Both the position numbers and the translations under genes were made by a program. Positions 1 through 5,957 of a stretch of DNA of 18,440 nucleotides are shown piece after piece. The number at the start of each line of letters is the position of its first letter. Positions within the stretch are counted from its first letter, which is position 1. The notes under the pieces were generated by a model. The model saw only the letters and a program-made list of their open reading frames with translations. It was not told the origin of the DNA and did no database searches. Origin of the DNA: Bacteroidales bacterium UBA3808 (lineage in GTDB: Bacteria; Bacteroidota; Bacteroidia; Bacteroidales; Paludibacteraceae); contig DFEG01000026.1 in the NCBI GenBank assembly GCA_002369075.1, positions 43,025 through 61,464 on the forward strand, given 5' to 3'.

Positions 1-169
1 CTTTCTGCTCGTCGGAACCATCGGAAGCGAGAGCCAAAGCGGTCACTCCATCTAAATGCATTCGTTTGAACTCAATATTATGGACTTTGCCACCTCCTCC
101 GCCTTCGCAGGAGGACATGCCTATTGCAGCCACTATCGCTGCCAAGGCGAATAATAAATTACGTTTCAT
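1..169 (-). CDS. Putative lipoprotein, paralogue of the next gene (partial, C-terminus outside window)
   Basis: Only the first 56 codons are present; the gene runs off the left edge. The start is the ATG complementary to 167-169. The product begins MKRNLLFALAAI, a basic then hydrophobic signal segment ending at Cys21 (MSSC), consistent with a type II signal peptide and lipidation, although Met at -3 is not the usual Leu. After the Cys come a Gly run, Lys-Val, and the stretch FKRMHLDGVTALALASDGSD, which matches the neighbouring lipoprotein (FKRMNIAGAKALALASDGSS) nearly residue for residue. This is therefore a tandem duplicate, 56 nt downstream of its sister on the same strand and probably cotranscribed. 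I do not recognise the family, and no function can be given from this fragment. Confidence 0.8.
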   Translation of the reverse strand, partial: MKRNLLFALAAIVAAIGMSSCEGGGGGKVHNIEFKRMHLDGVTALALASDGSDEQK

Positions 170-186
170 AATATCTAATCTTTTCT

Positions 187-206
187 CCCTTCCTTTTAGG
201 GAAGGG
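187..206. other. Inverted repeat between the two lipoprotein genes
   Basis: CCCTTCC (187-193) pairs perfectly with GGAAGGG (200-206) around a six-base loop. Read on the - strand it sits 17 nt before the start codon of the partial lipoprotein gene and is not followed by a T run, so it is a weak candidate for a terminator. A role in processing or translation of the downstream cistron, or a small dispersed intergenic repeat, is equally possible. Confidence 0.45.
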
Positions 207-225
207 TTGGGGTTAGGCTTTATAT

Positions 226-1779
226 TTAGTTCAATCTTACCATAACCGAGATGACCTGTCCGGCGGAGTTTTCTCCCTCGCGGAAAACGAGCGCCTTGCC
301 TTTGTTCTCCCCGGAAACATAGATATAGATGTTCAGCATAGTGCCATCCGTCAACATGAGAGAAGATCTGAACGATTGCGTATTGGGATCGTAGCTGATA
401 GAACCGCTCTTACCGGGAACAATCTTCATTAGATATTCAGCCAAAGCGCTGTAATCAATGGTCACTTCCTCGGCGGCATCTTTCGATAGGTCGCAGATAT
501 AGAACGAACTCGGCAGCGGGTTTTGCGGGTCGTCCACGGAATAGGCTATGCCGTCATAATAACTATTCTCATCGCTTGGATAGTGTGCAGGCAGCACACG
601 TTTGGCAACGGTCTTGGCTATCGGGTCAACAGAATAGATGGCATTGCCTTGCCACCACGTCATGACAGAGGTTTTATACGGTCTCTTGAACGGCCATGTG
701 GCAGTGGGAGTCCATAATATCTGTTGGAGTGATTCGGCCGTTGTTTTACCCAAATTAACAAGTACATCTGTTGCAATCCACATATCCTGTGGATCTGTGA
801 TATGCTCAATGGCTAATAACGCAGCATCTGTAACATACATATCTTTGGTATATTTGAAACCGATTGCATATAGCGTACCGTCTATGCTAACCAGATGGAG
901 ATCGGAGAAGGGTTCTTGCCCTTCAGCAGTCCTTGAATAAACCAGTTGTGTCTCACCGGGTTTGTCCGGGAAAAGAAGTGCCGCAACCTCTCCTGTTCCA
1001 TTGTATGAAACAATAGAGCCGAAGACTCCTCTCTTGTCAGGTAACAGACATTGCGCATGCTGCGTGCTGTTCAGCATGTTTACAACATTCAGGTAATCAC
1101 CTTTGTCCTCCAATTTATAAATACGTCCGTAGTAGTCATCCAAGCCACCCATAGAAGGGCAGGAGAAAATATCTTTGCCCATTGTTTCCACTTCACCATA
1201 GACATCGCTTGGACGCCAGTAACCGCGGCCTCGCTCAGGACGACCTTCCTCACGCGACCAAGCGAAAAGTGCACCGTCCGACTTGCGGACAAGGAAATTC
1301 GACTCAAACCCAGCGCGCATCAAATTACGAATCTGTCCTTTAAGAGGTTCTTTGACCTCATCAATACCCGGGTAGTCGTACTCGCAGTTGACGAGCCAGA
1401 GCCAATTGTCTCCAATGGCATAGATATACTGCATTTTCAGGCGCATATTGGCTTTGATCATATCCACCACTTCGCCATCACCGACCACCTCGATGGTGTA
1501 GTGTACTTCGACCATTGTGCCATCTTCGGAAACGATAAAAGCAGGGTTAGAGATGTTGTACTCGGGATCGGGCTCACCATCCATCTGCGCCGCAGGCATA
1601 CGCGTCGGCGCGTTTTGTGGACTACTGCCATCGGAAGCCAACGCCAGCGCTTTTGCACCTGCAATGTTCATCCGTTTGAACTGCATGGAACTGACTTTGC
1701 CTCCACCGCTTTCGCAGGAAACGAGAATTAGCATGGCAATCATTCCGATGCCAAGTGCTGAAAGAATTTTTGTGTTCAT
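226..1779 (-). CDS. Putative surface/periplasmic lipoprotein, unknown family
   Basis: A 517-aa protein with a type II signal peptide: basic start, hydrophobic segment to residue 18, lipobox LVSC and lipidation Cys22, followed by a flexible ESGGGK linker. The mature part is rich in aromatic and beta-strand-like segments separated by turns (for example SIDGTLYAIGF and SDGALFAWSR), which suggests a mostly beta, perhaps propeller-like, fold; this is an impression, not a domain assignment. No catalytic motif or membrane segment beyond the signal is visible. Residues 23-60 are shared with the truncated gene downstream, so the pair arose by tandem duplication. The nearest promoter-like sequence on this strand is at 2117-2147, giving a leader of about 340 nt. 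I do not recognise the family. Confidence 0.8.
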   Translation of the reverse strand: MNTKILSALGIGMIAMLILVSCESGGGKVSSMQFKRMNIAGAKALALASDGSSPQNAPTRMPAAQMDGEPDPEYNISNPAFIVSEDGTMVEVHYTIEVVGDGEVVDMIKANMRLKMQYIYAIGDNWLWLVNCEYDYPGIDEVKEPLKGQIRNLMRAGFESNFLVRKSDGALFAWSREEGRPERGRGYWRPSDVYGEVETMGKDIFSCPSMGGLDDYYGRIYKLEDKGDYLNVVNMLNSTQHAQCLLPDKRGVFGSIVSYNGTGEVAALLFPDKPGETQLVYSRTAEGQEPFSDLHLVSIDGTLYAIGFKYTKDMYVTDAALLAIEHITDPQDMWIATDVLVNLGKTTAESLQQILWTPTATWPFKRPYKTSVMTWWQGNAIYSVDPIAKTVAKRVLPAHYPSDENSYYDGIAYSVDDPQNPLPSSFYICDLSKDAAEEVTIDYSALAEYLMKIVPGKSGSISYDPNTQSFRSSLMLTDGTMLNIYIYVSGENKGKALVFREGENSAGQVISVMVRLN

Positions 1780-2116
1780 AATAAATGAGTATTTATTCCG
1801 GCTCTTACACCTTCGCCGGGCTTGGGGTTTTATGAGTTAATTTCGCTCGTTAGCCCTTTTGTCCTTTCTCGGGTATCCATACAAAAAGCATGGGCTTTCT
1901 CGCTTTTTTATATCGGTTCTTTCGGGCTTCCACTCCCATACTCACCAATATACGCAGAAAGTCCACACTTTCGTGTGAACATTCGCATTTATCTAGGATG
2001 AGTATTTCAAATTGTGGAAGATGAAAGAATCCCTAATAAAGCAAATGTGCTTATTTATGTATGTCGTTTGTCGCTGTTCTTATATCATAGGCGGTGTTAT
2101 TTTCAATTTTGCGTTG

Positions 2117-2147
2117 CAAAATTACTGCTTTTTTCTGACATATGCAA
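2117..2147 (-). promoter_or_regulatory. Bacteroidota-type promoter, likely for the lipoprotein genes
   Basis: On the - strand the -7 element TAATTTTG (complement of 2117-2124) lies 20 nt downstream of TTG (complement of 2145-2147). This is the spacing of the sigma-ABfr consensus and the same geometry as the HU promoter at 4792-4822. It is the only full match between the lipoprotein start and the divergent gene. Confidence 0.6.
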
Positions 2148-2321
2148 GAAAAACCGCCCCGAAAGATGTTTTTTTTGACGGATAATAAATTATAGAGTTG
2201 GCATTTTTTGGAAAAAAAGGTCAAAAGTAGGATAAAAGTAGGACAAAACTCCGATATGGTGTTGGGACGTCGCATTAGAGCATAAAAATCGCTACTTTTG
2301 CAAAAAAAAATGAATTTTCCC

Positions 2322-2352
2322 TTGCGTATGTGCAATTTTTGTTGTACCTTTG
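2322..2352 (+). promoter_or_regulatory. Bacteroidota-type promoter of hpf
   Basis: TTG (2322-2324), 20-nt spacer, TACCTTTG (2345-2352), then a leader of about 30 nt to the ATG. The -7 element is embedded in an inverted repeat, TTGTAC (2342-2347) and GTACAA (2352-2357). Confidence 0.75.
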
Positions 2353-2388
2353 TACAAATTTTAATCTAACACTTAAAATCAAACTACT

Positions 2389-2664
2389 ATGAACGTAACT
2401 ATCAATGCCGTCAATTTTGAAATGGCGGAGAAATTAGAGCAGTTTATCGACAAGAAGATGAATCGTTTTGAACGTCATCTCAATCCGTCGGACAAAGTGG
2501 AAATCCGCATGTCTGTTGTCAAACCCCAGACGAATGACAACAAGGAAGTGAAGATCCGCATTGCTGGTCTCTTTGCGGAGAAAACCGCGGATACCTTTGA
2601 GGAGGGGATTGACGCATGTCTGAACGCATTGGAGCCGCAATTAGAGCGTCGCAAGAACGCCTGA
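2389..2664 (+). CDS. hpf: Ribosome hibernation-promoting factor, short HPF/RaiA type
   Basis: A 91-aa protein of the HPF/RaiA (S30AE) family, which binds the decoding centre of the small ribosomal subunit and helps form inactive 70S/100S ribosomes in slow growth. The sequence shows the family layout: an initial strand MNVTINAVNF, a helix with KLEQFIDKKMNRFERHL, strands around VEIRMSVVKPQ and VKIRIAG, and a second helix TFEEGIDACLNALEPQLER. The length matches the short HPF form; there is no C-terminal dimerisation domain of the long form. It has its own promoter at 2322-2352 and ends in a terminator shared with the converging rng gene. The A-rich leader shows no Shine-Dalgarno sequence, as expected for the phylum. 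Family assignment is firm; the exact subtype is inferred from length. Confidence 0.88.
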   Translation: MNVTINAVNFEMAEKLEQFIDKKMNRFERHLNPSDKVEIRMSVVKPQTNDNKEVKIRIAGLFAEKTADTFEEGIDACLNALEPQLERRKNA

Positions 2665-2687
2665 ACACTCCCAGTCACATCCAAATA

Positions 2688-2720
2688 GAAAAACGCTCCC
2701 TGAATACGGGAGCGTTTTTC
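2688..2720. terminator. Bidirectional Rho-independent terminator between hpf and rng
   Basis: A perfect 13-bp stem (2688-2700 with 2708-2720, GAAAAACGCTCCC arm) with a 7-nt loop. The A/T ends of the stem give a T run on either strand, so it can end both convergent transcripts. It begins 23 nt after the hpf stop and lies one base from the rng stop codon. Confidence 0.9.
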
Positions 2721-2721
2721 T

Positions 2722-4248
2722 CTACTTTTCTGCAATAAACCGGGTTTCTAACATTCCGAGGGACTGATTCTCTATCACCTTCACGCCGAACTGCCTTCTC
2801 CATTGGAAAGCAATGCTATTGAACCATCCCCGTGTGACATAGGCATAAATATAGGGATGGAGGTGCAGTAGCAATCCTCGTCCGTGTTGCTCATACTCAT
2901 GTATGATCTGCTCCTGAATCTGGTCGGTAAAGAGGATGGAAGGCTGTATTTTTCCTTTTCCTCCGCATGTCGGGCATGTTTCCTCTACCTGCATTTCCAC
3001 CGCGGGTCTGACACGCTGCCGTGTAATCTGCATGAGTCCGAACTTGCTGAGCGGTAACACATTATGTTTGGCTCTGTCACGTTCCATAAGCTTGCGCACG
3101 TAGTCGTAAAGCTGTTGCTGGTGCTCTTTGCTGTCCATGTCGATAAAATCAACGATGATAATGCCTCCTATATCGCGCAAGCGAAGCTGGTGCACAAGTT
3201 CATCTGCAGCGAGCATGTTGAACTGGAACGCGTTTTGTTCCTGGTCCTCGTAGATCTTCTTACTGCCGGAATTGACATCAATGGAGAACAGTGCTTCGGT
3301 CTTGTCGATGATCAGATAGCCGCCATGCTTGAAACCGACTGTTCTGCCGAGTCCCGTCTTCATCTGACGGGTGATGTCAAAATGGTCAAAAATAGGTTGT
3401 TCGCCTTTGTAATACTTGACAATCTTCGTGCTCTCGGGAGCGATGAGTTGCAGATAATGACGGACTTCGTCGTAGATGTCTTGGTCATTGATCTGAATAG
3501 AAGTAAAATCAGGGCTTAGCACATCCCGGATGATTCCGAGAGTACGTCCCATCTCTTCGCTGACGAGGCTAACGGGCTCTTTTTGCTGTAGTGTCTTGAC
3601 GGTCTGTTCCCACCGCTCCACCAAGAGTCTTAGTTCGTTGTCTAATTCGGCGACGCGCTTGTCCTCCGCTACCGTGCGAACGATGATCCCGAAACCCGCA
3701 GGTTTGATGGAGAGCATCAGTTGTTTGAGACGTTGGCGTTCCGCCTCCCGTTTGATCTTCTGGCTTACCATAACGCCGTCCGAGAAAGGAATAAGGACTA
3801 TGTTACGCCCAGCAATGGATATCTCTGCGGTAAGGCGCGGTCCCTTGGTGTTGATGGGCTCTTTTGAGACCTGCACCAAGAGCGTGTCTCCTACTTTGAG
3901 AACCTCGGCTATCTGTCCTTCTTTACCCACTTCGTTCTGCTTTGGCGTTTTGGTAATGACAGGCATCTTCCTGCGGTCAGAAACGGCTTTGGTAACAAAC
4001 GATTGCAGCGTACGAAACTGAGAACCTAAATCCAAATAATGCAGAAAAGCTTCTTTCTCATGACCTACGTCCACGAAAACGGCATTCAACGCCGGCATGA
4101 CCTTTTTGACACGCCCGTAGTAGATATTTCCCACGGCGAAATTGTCCTGGTTGCGTTTTTCCCGCGCAACTTCTTGTAGTCGGTCATCCTCCGTAAGCGC
4201 GATTGAGATTTCATCAGGATGTACATCGACAATCAATTCGCTTTTCAT
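2722..4248 (-). CDS. rng: Ribonuclease E/G family endoribonuclease (RNase G)
   Basis: A 508-aa single-strand-specific endoribonuclease used in rRNA maturation and mRNA decay. The start at 4248 (MKSELIVDV) is chosen because it matches the RNase G N-terminus; the reading frame stays open 32 codons further upstream, but through the terminator hairpin. Visible parts: the S1 RNA-binding domain from about residue 39 (VGNIYYGRVKKVMPALNAVF), the catalytic metal-binding Asp324 (FSIDVNSG) and Asp367 (IIIVDFIDMD), and the Zn-link CPTC at residues 425-428 that holds the dimer together. There is no C-terminal scaffold region as in enterobacterial RNase E. On the - strand it follows the COX24-like gene after a terminator-like hairpin, and I see no TAnnTTTG promoter directly before it, so expression may depend on read-through. 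Confidence 0.93.
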   Translation of the reverse strand: MKSELIVDVHPDEISIALTEDDRLQEVAREKRNQDNFAVGNIYYGRVKKVMPALNAVFVDVGHEKEAFLHYLDLGSQFRTLQSFVTKAVSDRRKMPVITKTPKQNEVGKEGQIAEVLKVGDTLLVQVSKEPINTKGPRLTAEISIAGRNIVLIPFSDGVMVSQKIKREAERQRLKQLMLSIKPAGFGIIVRTVAEDKRVAELDNELRLLVERWEQTVKTLQQKEPVSLVSEEMGRTLGIIRDVLSPDFTSIQINDQDIYDEVRHYLQLIAPESTKIVKYYKGEQPIFDHFDITRQMKTGLGRTVGFKHGGYLIIDKTEALFSIDVNSGSKKIYEDQEQNAFQFNMLAADELVHQLRLRDIGGIIIVDFIDMDSKEHQQQLYDYVRKLMERDRAKHNVLPLSKFGLMQITRQRVRPAVEMQVEETCPTCGGKGKIQPSILFTDQIQEQIIHEYEQHGRGLLLHLHPYIYAYVTRGWFNSIAFQWRRQFGVKVIENQSLGMLETRFIAEK

Positions 4249-4277
4249 ACTTGAAAGGATTAAAAAATAAATAAAAA

Positions 4278-4328
4278 AGCCTTGTGGCAAGCCTGTCCAC
4301 ACCTGAACAGGCTTCGCGCCACAAAGCT
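4278..4328 (-). terminator. Terminator or attenuator hairpin between the COX24-like gene and rng
   Basis: An outer stem of 11 bp with one mismatch (4278-4288 with 4318-4328; GCCACAA / TTGTGGC core) encloses an inner perfect 8-bp stem (AAGCCTGT 4289-4296 with ACAGGCTT 4307-4314), separated only by a 3-nt bulge. On the - strand it runs directly into TTTTTTATTTATTTTTT, a typical intrinsic-terminator tail. It lies 30 nt before the rng start codon. Confidence 0.75.
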
Positions 4329-4344
4329 GAATGACAATCGTCAA

Positions 4345-4434
4345 TTACTTATGCTTATGACGATTCTTACGCAGACGTTTTTTACGTTTGTGCGTTGACA
4401 TCTTGTGTCTCTTATGCTTCTTTCCGTTTGGCAT
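4345..4434 (-). CDS. 29-aa basic COX24/AURKAIP1-domain protein, probable small ribosomal protein
   Basis: The product is 29 aa and extremely basic: MPNGKKHKRHKMS followed by THKRKKRLRKNRHKHK, with roughly two thirds Lys, Arg or His. This matches the short protein annotated in Bacteroidota as AURKAIP1/COX24 domain-containing, whose C-terminal KRxKKxRKNRHKxK pattern is shared with the mitochondrial small-subunit protein mS38/COX24. A role as a small ribosomal-subunit component is inferred from that relationship. It lies 36 nt after the HU gene on the same strand and is followed by a terminator-like hairpin, so HU and this gene probably share a transcript. It falls below usual gene-calling length limits, but composition, position and start support it. 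Confidence 0.82.
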   Translation of the reverse strand: MPNGKKHKRHKMSTHKRKKRLRKNRHKHK

Positions 4435-4470
4435 AATGTTTTGTTATTAAATGGTTTATATAAATATTAT

Positions 4471-4767
4471 TTATTTTGCTTTTTTGAGTTTAATGTCATG
4501 TACCGCATTGTTGAACTCGGCTCCGGGTTTGAATGAGGGCACACAATGCGCCGGAACATACACGGAGGAGCGTTTGGTGATATTACGTGCAATCTTCTCC
4601 TTGCGTGCTTTTACTATAAAACTGCCAAATCCGCGGAGATACACGTTCTCCCCTTTCGCCATGTTACTTTTAATACCGCTCATGAATGATTCCACGACAA
4701 CACTGATTGTCGTCCTGTCATAACCGGTTTTCAATGCAATTTCACTAACTAATTCTGCTTTTGTCAT
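4471..4767 (-). CDS. HU/IHF family DNA-binding protein
   Basis: A 98-aa nucleoid protein of the HU/IHF family that binds and bends DNA as a dimer. The start at 4767 (MTKAELVSEIALKTGYD) matches the family N-terminus and lies about 25 nt after the -7 element. Two N-terminal helices (residues 1-40), the GFGSF turn (46-50), and the beta-arm with VPAH (71-74) and SFKPG (78-82) are visible. The arm tip (RNITKRSSVYVP) departs from the usual RNPxTG motif, so the DNA-intercalating Pro that normally follows Asn is missing here; this may place it among the divergent HU paralogues common in Bacteroidota. The C-terminus is Lys-rich. It is the first gene of the HU - COX24-like transcript and is divergent from mutY. 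Confidence 0.88.
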   Translation of the reverse strand: MTKAELVSEIALKTGYDRTTISVVVESFMSGIKSNMAKGENVYLRGFGSFIVKARKEKIARNITKRSSVYVPAHCVPSFKPGAEFNNAVHDIKLKKAK

Positions 4768-4791
4768 AATTGTAAAAATCAAAAAATCGTG

Positions 4792-4822
4792 CAAAATTAC
4801 TATTTTTTTTTGATATGTGCAA
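4792..4822 (-). promoter_or_regulatory. Promoter of the HU gene
   Basis: On the - strand TTG (complement of 4820-4822), 20-nt spacer, then TAATTTTG (complement of 4792-4799), about 25 nt before the HU start. It overlaps the mutY promoter on the other strand. Confidence 0.75.
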
Positions 4823-4839
4823 ATTTTTTTGTATTTTTG
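4810..4839 (+). promoter_or_regulatory. Promoter of mutY
   Basis: TTG (4810-4812), 19-nt spacer, TATTTTTG (4832-4839), then a leader of about 35 nt to the mutY ATG. The -33 elements of this promoter and of the HU promoter lie within the same 13 bp, so polymerase binding at the two should be mutually exclusive. Confidence 0.7.
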
Positions 4840-4880
4840 TACTCGTTTTTTAGGTTTTACAGCCAAATATCACATAAAAC

Positions 4881-5957
4881 ATGTACAATTCGCTAATTTA
4901 TAGTCACTTATATGCCTGGTATGAAACGAACCGTCGTGTACTGCCATGGCGTGAGACAGAAGACCCCTATGCTATCTGGTTGAGTGAGATTATTTTGCAG
5001 CAGACAAGGGTGGTGCAAGGGTTGGAATACTATATGCGGTTTGTGACGCGTTGGCCGAAAGTAGAAGACCTTGCAGTGGCTCGTGAAGAGGAAGTGCTCC
5101 GCGAGTGGCAGGGGCTTGGTTATTACAGCCGCGCCCGTAACCTGCACAAGGCGGCGCAAATGGTCGTTGAGCGAGGTTGGGTGCCTTTCCCCACCCGTTT
5201 CGAGGATATACGCACACTCCCCGGCGTGGGCGACTACACGGCAGGGGCGATTGCCAGTTTTGCGTACAACCAACCCTATCCGGCAATGGACGGCAATGTG
5301 TACCGAGTGGTATCAAGACTGATGGATATAGACGAACCTTTTGACACATCAGCGGGTAAAAAACTTTTTCACAAGGAGATAGAGAAACTGCTCGATCACG
5401 AGAACCCGCGTCTTTTCAATTCCGCCATCATGGAGTTCGGCGCGCTCTATTGTACACCGGTGTTAGAAGCCGTCAGCCATCAGATGTCAGCTGCCAGTCG
5501 TTGCGAGAGTTGCCCTCTGAACGGTTTTTGTGCGGCTCATGCGCACGGAACAGCCGAACTGTTGCCGGTCCGCAAGCCGCGTCCCAAAGTGCGTGACAGA
5601 TGGTTCATCTATCATATATATATTCAGCAATCAGCCGCCAGTGGTCAGCCTTTAGAAATACACACCCTCATCCAGAGGCGTGAAAATCCCAAGGATATAT
5701 GGTACCACCTATACGATTTTCCGTACGAGGAGTTAGCCATGGATCAGGAACCGGTCTTAGAAGTGAAGCCGGTATGTGAACTTTCACACACCTTATCTCA
5801 TCAAAAGATTCACGCGCGCTATATATTGCACACGGTACAAAAAATGCCGGACTTGCCCGGCACTATTGCTATCCCGTGGGATGAACTCAATGATTATGCG
5901 CTTTCCCGATTAACGCTGCGAGCGCTTGATACACTGAAACCAACTCTTCCGCACTGA
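4881..5957 (+). CDS. mutY: A/G-specific adenine DNA glycosylase MutY
   Basis: A 358-aa base-excision repair enzyme that removes adenine mispaired with 8-oxoguanine. Visible: catalytic Glu36 in SEIILQQTR, the helix-hairpin-helix LPGVGDYTAGAIA (113-125), catalytic Asp137 in MDGNV, the cysteines of the [4Fe-4S] loop (Cys191, 208, 211, 217), and a C-terminal NUDIX-like 8-oxoG recognition domain with the HTLSH loop (303-307). Two oddities: the Cys spacing is C-x16-C-x2-C-x5-C rather than the usual C-x6-C-x2-C-x5-C, and the C-terminal domain carries a second extra loop (about 249-259). Both extra segments are encoded by 7-bp tandem repeats. The last 71 nt overlap the 3' end of the convergent DUF2520 gene. 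The frame is intact, so activity is expected but not certain. Confidence 0.93.
   Translation: MYNSLIYSHLYAWYETNRRVLPWRETEDPYAIWLSEIILQQTRVVQGLEYYMRFVTRWPKVEDLAVAREEEVLREWQGLGYYSRARNLHKAAQMVVERGWVPFPTRFEDIRTLPGVGDYTAGAIASFAYNQPYPAMDGNVYRVVSRLMDIDEPFDTSAGKKLFHKEIEKLLDHENPRLFNSAIMEFGALYCTPVLEAVSHQMSAASRCESCPLNGFCAAHAHGTAELLPVRKPRPKVRDRWFIYHIYIQQSAASGQPLEIHTLIQRRENPKDIWYHLYDFPYEELAMDQEPVLEVKPVCELSHTLSHQKIHARYILHTVQKMPDLPGTIAIPWDELNDYALSRLTLRALDTLKPTLPH
5470..5497 (+). repeat. Heptanucleotide tandem repeat inside mutY, array 1 (4 x 7 bp)
   Basis: Four consecutive 7-bp units of form NNNTCAG (the fourth is NNNCCAG): CCGTCAG, CCATCAG and so on. They encode MutY residues 197-206 between the first and second Fe-S cysteines, which matches the size of the insertion relative to the usual spacing. 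Confidence 0.7.
5621..5655 (+). repeat. Heptanucleotide tandem repeat inside mutY, array 2 (5 x 7 bp)
   Basis: Five consecutive 7-bp units on the same NNNTCAG pattern (TATTCAG, CAATCAG; the third reads NNNCCAG and the fifth NNNTTAG). They encode residues about 247-259, a Gln/Ser/Ala loop in the C-terminal domain. The shared peptide SAAS appears in both arrays. Confidence 0.65.

Larger units (their letters stand above)
1780..2388. other. 609-bp divergent intergenic region with hairpin-bearing leader
   Basis: No credible gene lies here. On the - strand, downstream of the 2117-2147 promoter, the presumed leader of the lipoprotein mRNA contains an 8-bp hairpin with a GAAA tetraloop (1961-1980; GTTCACAC / GTGTGGAC, one G-T pair), a smaller hairpin CCATGC-TTTTT-GTATGG near 1876-1892, and a CCGGC/GCCGG pairing near 1798-1819. 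The octamer CGAGAAAG occurs twice on that strand (near 1870 and 1900). The right part is very AT-rich and holds the two promoters. The direct repeat AAAAGTAGGA at 2223-2242 has no assigned role. Confidence 0.5.

Noticed and set aside
1051..1731. 226-codon open frame antisense to the lipoprotein gene
   Set aside because: Shadow of the real gene: the lipoprotein frame has a signal peptide, a paralogue and a promoter, while this one has none.
2222..2246. AAAAGTAGGA direct repeat with -7-like TACTTTTG on the - strand
   Set aside because: The upstream TTTG is only 14 nt from it, too close for the consensus; left as an unexplained short repeat.
2293..2300. TACTTTTG as a second promoter for hpf
   Set aside because: Matches TAnnTTTG, but the nearest upstream TTG is about 28 nt away; the 2322-2352 site is better and closer.
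2051..2335. 94-codon open frame on the - strand in the large intergenic region
   Set aside because: Low-complexity AT-rich translation, no family resemblance, and it covers the promoter elements; most likely chance.
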